DNA of 64,000 bases, taken from Phylloscopus collybita. Lineage: Eukaryota > Chordata > Aves > Passeriformes > Phylloscopidae. This document shows positions 62,225 through 64,000 of the stretch, one piece after another. A model generated the notes under the pieces. That model was given only the letters and a program-made list of their open reading frames with translations, was not told where the DNA came from and did not search any database. Both the position numbers and the translations under genes were made by a program. How positions within the stretch are numbered: position 1 is the first letter of the stretch; the number at the start of each line of letters is the position of its first letter. The DNA lies in the NCBI GenBank assembly GCA_027886175.1, contig JAJNNQ010000137.1:34458001-34522000 (forward strand). Reading direction: 5' to 3'.

Positions 62225-62549
62225 GACTAAGGGGGACTTAAGGAGACTTACAAGAAAGTGAGAGAGGGACTTTTTACCAGGGCATGTAGTCATAGGACAG
62301 GGGAAATGGCTTCAAACCGTCAGAGGGAACGGGATTATTAGGCATTAGGAAGTTCTTTACTGTGGAGGTGGTGAGACACCAGAATATCACCCAGAGATGT
62401 TGTGGATTCCCTTTCCTGGAAGTGCTCAAGGCCAGGTTGGACGGGGCTCTGAGCAACCTGGTCTAGTGGAAGGTTCCCTGCCTGTGTAGTTGGAAGTACA
62501 TGATCTTTAAAGTCTCTTCCAACCCAAAACTTTCTGTGATCCTATGGAT
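62225..62549 (+). mobile_element. CR1 LINE, 3' fragment, plus strand
   Basis: Shows the AAATGGCTTCAAACCGTCAG segment, TTAGGCATTAGGAAGTTCTT, CTGGAAGTGCTCAAGGCCAG, TTGGACGGGGCTCTGAGCAA and a decayed end TTCTGTGATCCTATGGA. All are in CR1 order. The fragment is about 4.4 kb upstream of the IFNG start codon. Confidence 0.88.
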
Positions 62550-64000
62550 TTGCAACTGACCCTTACAAACATATTGTAACACTGTCATTTTTCCTGCTGA
62601 AAAAAAAACCCACAAAGAACAAAAACCCTGAAAGCAATAAACAAAGTAACAATCAAACCAAACAAAAATCAAAACCAAAAATCAAATAAAAAGAACCAAC
62701 CCACCACTCTCCTACAGATAAAGATATGCTTCATCAGTGGTACACATCATGGAGGTTATAACTGGCTGCTCCTTCTGACCACTAGATCTCTGTGATTCAG
62801 AGGATGTTACCAGTGATCAGTAAGGATAATGTTGGCATAAATCATCTACTTTGTTTTGTAAGACAAAATGTCAGGGTGGAGGGAAGTCCTGAAATGCTCA
62901 AAATTAAAGATTTTTACATTTTTCTAAGCAAAATTTCAGCCGGTTCCAAGGACACTTTGGAGATTATGTTGCATGAGAGAGTTGGAAAACTAGTTTGTGC
63001 AATCTGAAATATGACACAAGGAAGGCCCTTTGGCCTCCATTACATATTCCTGTGTGCATGCAAATGCAAACAGGAAAAAGCATATTATTGATCCCTCTTT
63101 CCTCTCAAAAATTTCTCACAAACATTAGCCATTGAGTCTTCTGAAGAAAGGGAGGAAGAAGAAACTAACACTCAGTGGTGTTGCGCATCTAGAGAGACAG
63201 ACGTCCAAACAGATAATGAGCTGAGGGGTACAACTTGAAGTGATTAGAGTGTAAGTTCAAAATTATTAAAGTCTTTGTACTTTGACTCATACAAGACATC
63301 TGTTTCATACTTTCCTTCAGTTTTTTAATTTGGTAAACCCATGCAGGAGTTCCCCATCAAACACTAGTTATTCCTTTCTGAATTAGCAACAGGAAATAAT
63401 TACTCCTCATTGTGTGAGTACTCATCTATCCTGTAAGTAAGAACTCAAGCTTTTGCTTTGCCCAAGGAGAGGATAGCCAGGAATAGCTGTTCTGGTCTGG
63501 CCTTTCTCAAACACTATGGTGGACTCCGTGGAAAGTCTTAACTGTGTTACCATCAGCTATTTCTAAATATATTTTCTAAACACTCCAGTAATAATATAAA
63601 TACTCAGTACATGTATTAAAATAATTTTCTGGAAATGATAACAAATATTTTCCTCAGAACACCTGTTTTCACTGATAGCTGTTCATGTCCCTATTTCTAA
63701 AATCAGCATATTTCTGACTTCCTTTTCCTTGATAGACTGAATTGACATATATGAGGAATTCCGAGCCTGGAAAGAGAGACCTAAACCACATATTTTCTCA
63801 TTGTTAATCCTGCATAGACTGCAATAAGCAATGGAGACTGAAGTTTCCTTCTTGTTTCTTGTGCCATATTTCAAGCTGGTACAAACTGGTATGCCAGCTT
63901 TCAAAAAAAATACAGTCTGCATGTATGAATAATTAAGAAACTATAAGGTACCCATGAGAGCTAACCATAAGAAAGGCAGATGAAGTTCCAAAGTACTCTT

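Larger units (their letters stand above)
58179..64000. other. IFNG upstream region, no further gene seen
   Basis: Contains three CR1 tails and the A43 tract. IL26 is the expected next gene upstream of IFNG in vertebrates, but no exon resembling IL26 or IL22 was recognised; short exons could be missed by eye. Confidence 0.55.

Noticed and set aside
58101..64000. IL26 or IL22 exons upstream of IFNG
   Set aside because: Expected by synteny, but no frame with the helical-cytokine signatures was recognised; the genes likely lie beyond the window.

Overview
The window is nuclear DNA from a bird, most likely a songbird. Three things point this way: several decayed CR1 LINE fragments, many of them ending in the ATTCTATG-type 3' tail typical of avian CR1; LTR pieces that look like avian and passerine endogenous-retrovirus LTRs; and one protein-coding gene that reads as avian interferon gamma. 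There are no bacterial-style operons, RNA genes or CRISPR arrays. Most open reading frames in the window are chance frames or pieces of retroelements.

The only gene I can support is IFNG, on the minus strand at 54440-57840. It has four coding exons (57718-57840, 55729-55797, 55218-55397 and 54440-54565), all with GT-AG introns and all phase 0. They join into an intact 165-residue secreted cytokine. A TATA box (57967-57976) lies upstream, with a CRE/AP-1-like element, a kappaB-like palindrome and a CACGTG E-box behind it. The 3' UTR carries AU-rich instability motifs (54288-54353 and 53697-53701) and a candidate poly(A) signal (53577-53582). Together these describe a complete inducible, short-lived cytokine transcript.

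Region by region: 1-53576 lies downstream of IFNG and has no recognisable protein-coding gene. In other vertebrates the IFNG-DYRK2 interval is a gene-poor regulatory region, which fits. It holds CR1 fragments (7085-7260, 17915-18320, 23330-24300, 30740-31440, 33700-34822, 50730-50943), LTR-like pieces (21059-21870, 29760-30370, 40184-40257), pentanucleotide microsatellites, and motif clusters that could be regulatory, notably a tandem pair of AP-1 sites at 29401-29448 and a palindromic RFX X-box at 33482-33495. From 58011 to 64000, upstream of IFNG, there are more CR1 tails and a 43-base A tract. IL26 and IL22, the expected upstream neighbours, are not visible and probably lie beyond the window.

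I found no convincing new biological system. The most useful observations concern the IFNG protein (loss of one of two N-glycosylation sequons relative to my recollection of chicken), its promoter and 3' UTR, and a few unusual motif clusters in the flanking gene-poor DNA. Comparisons with other species rest on memory of family sequences, not on a search.
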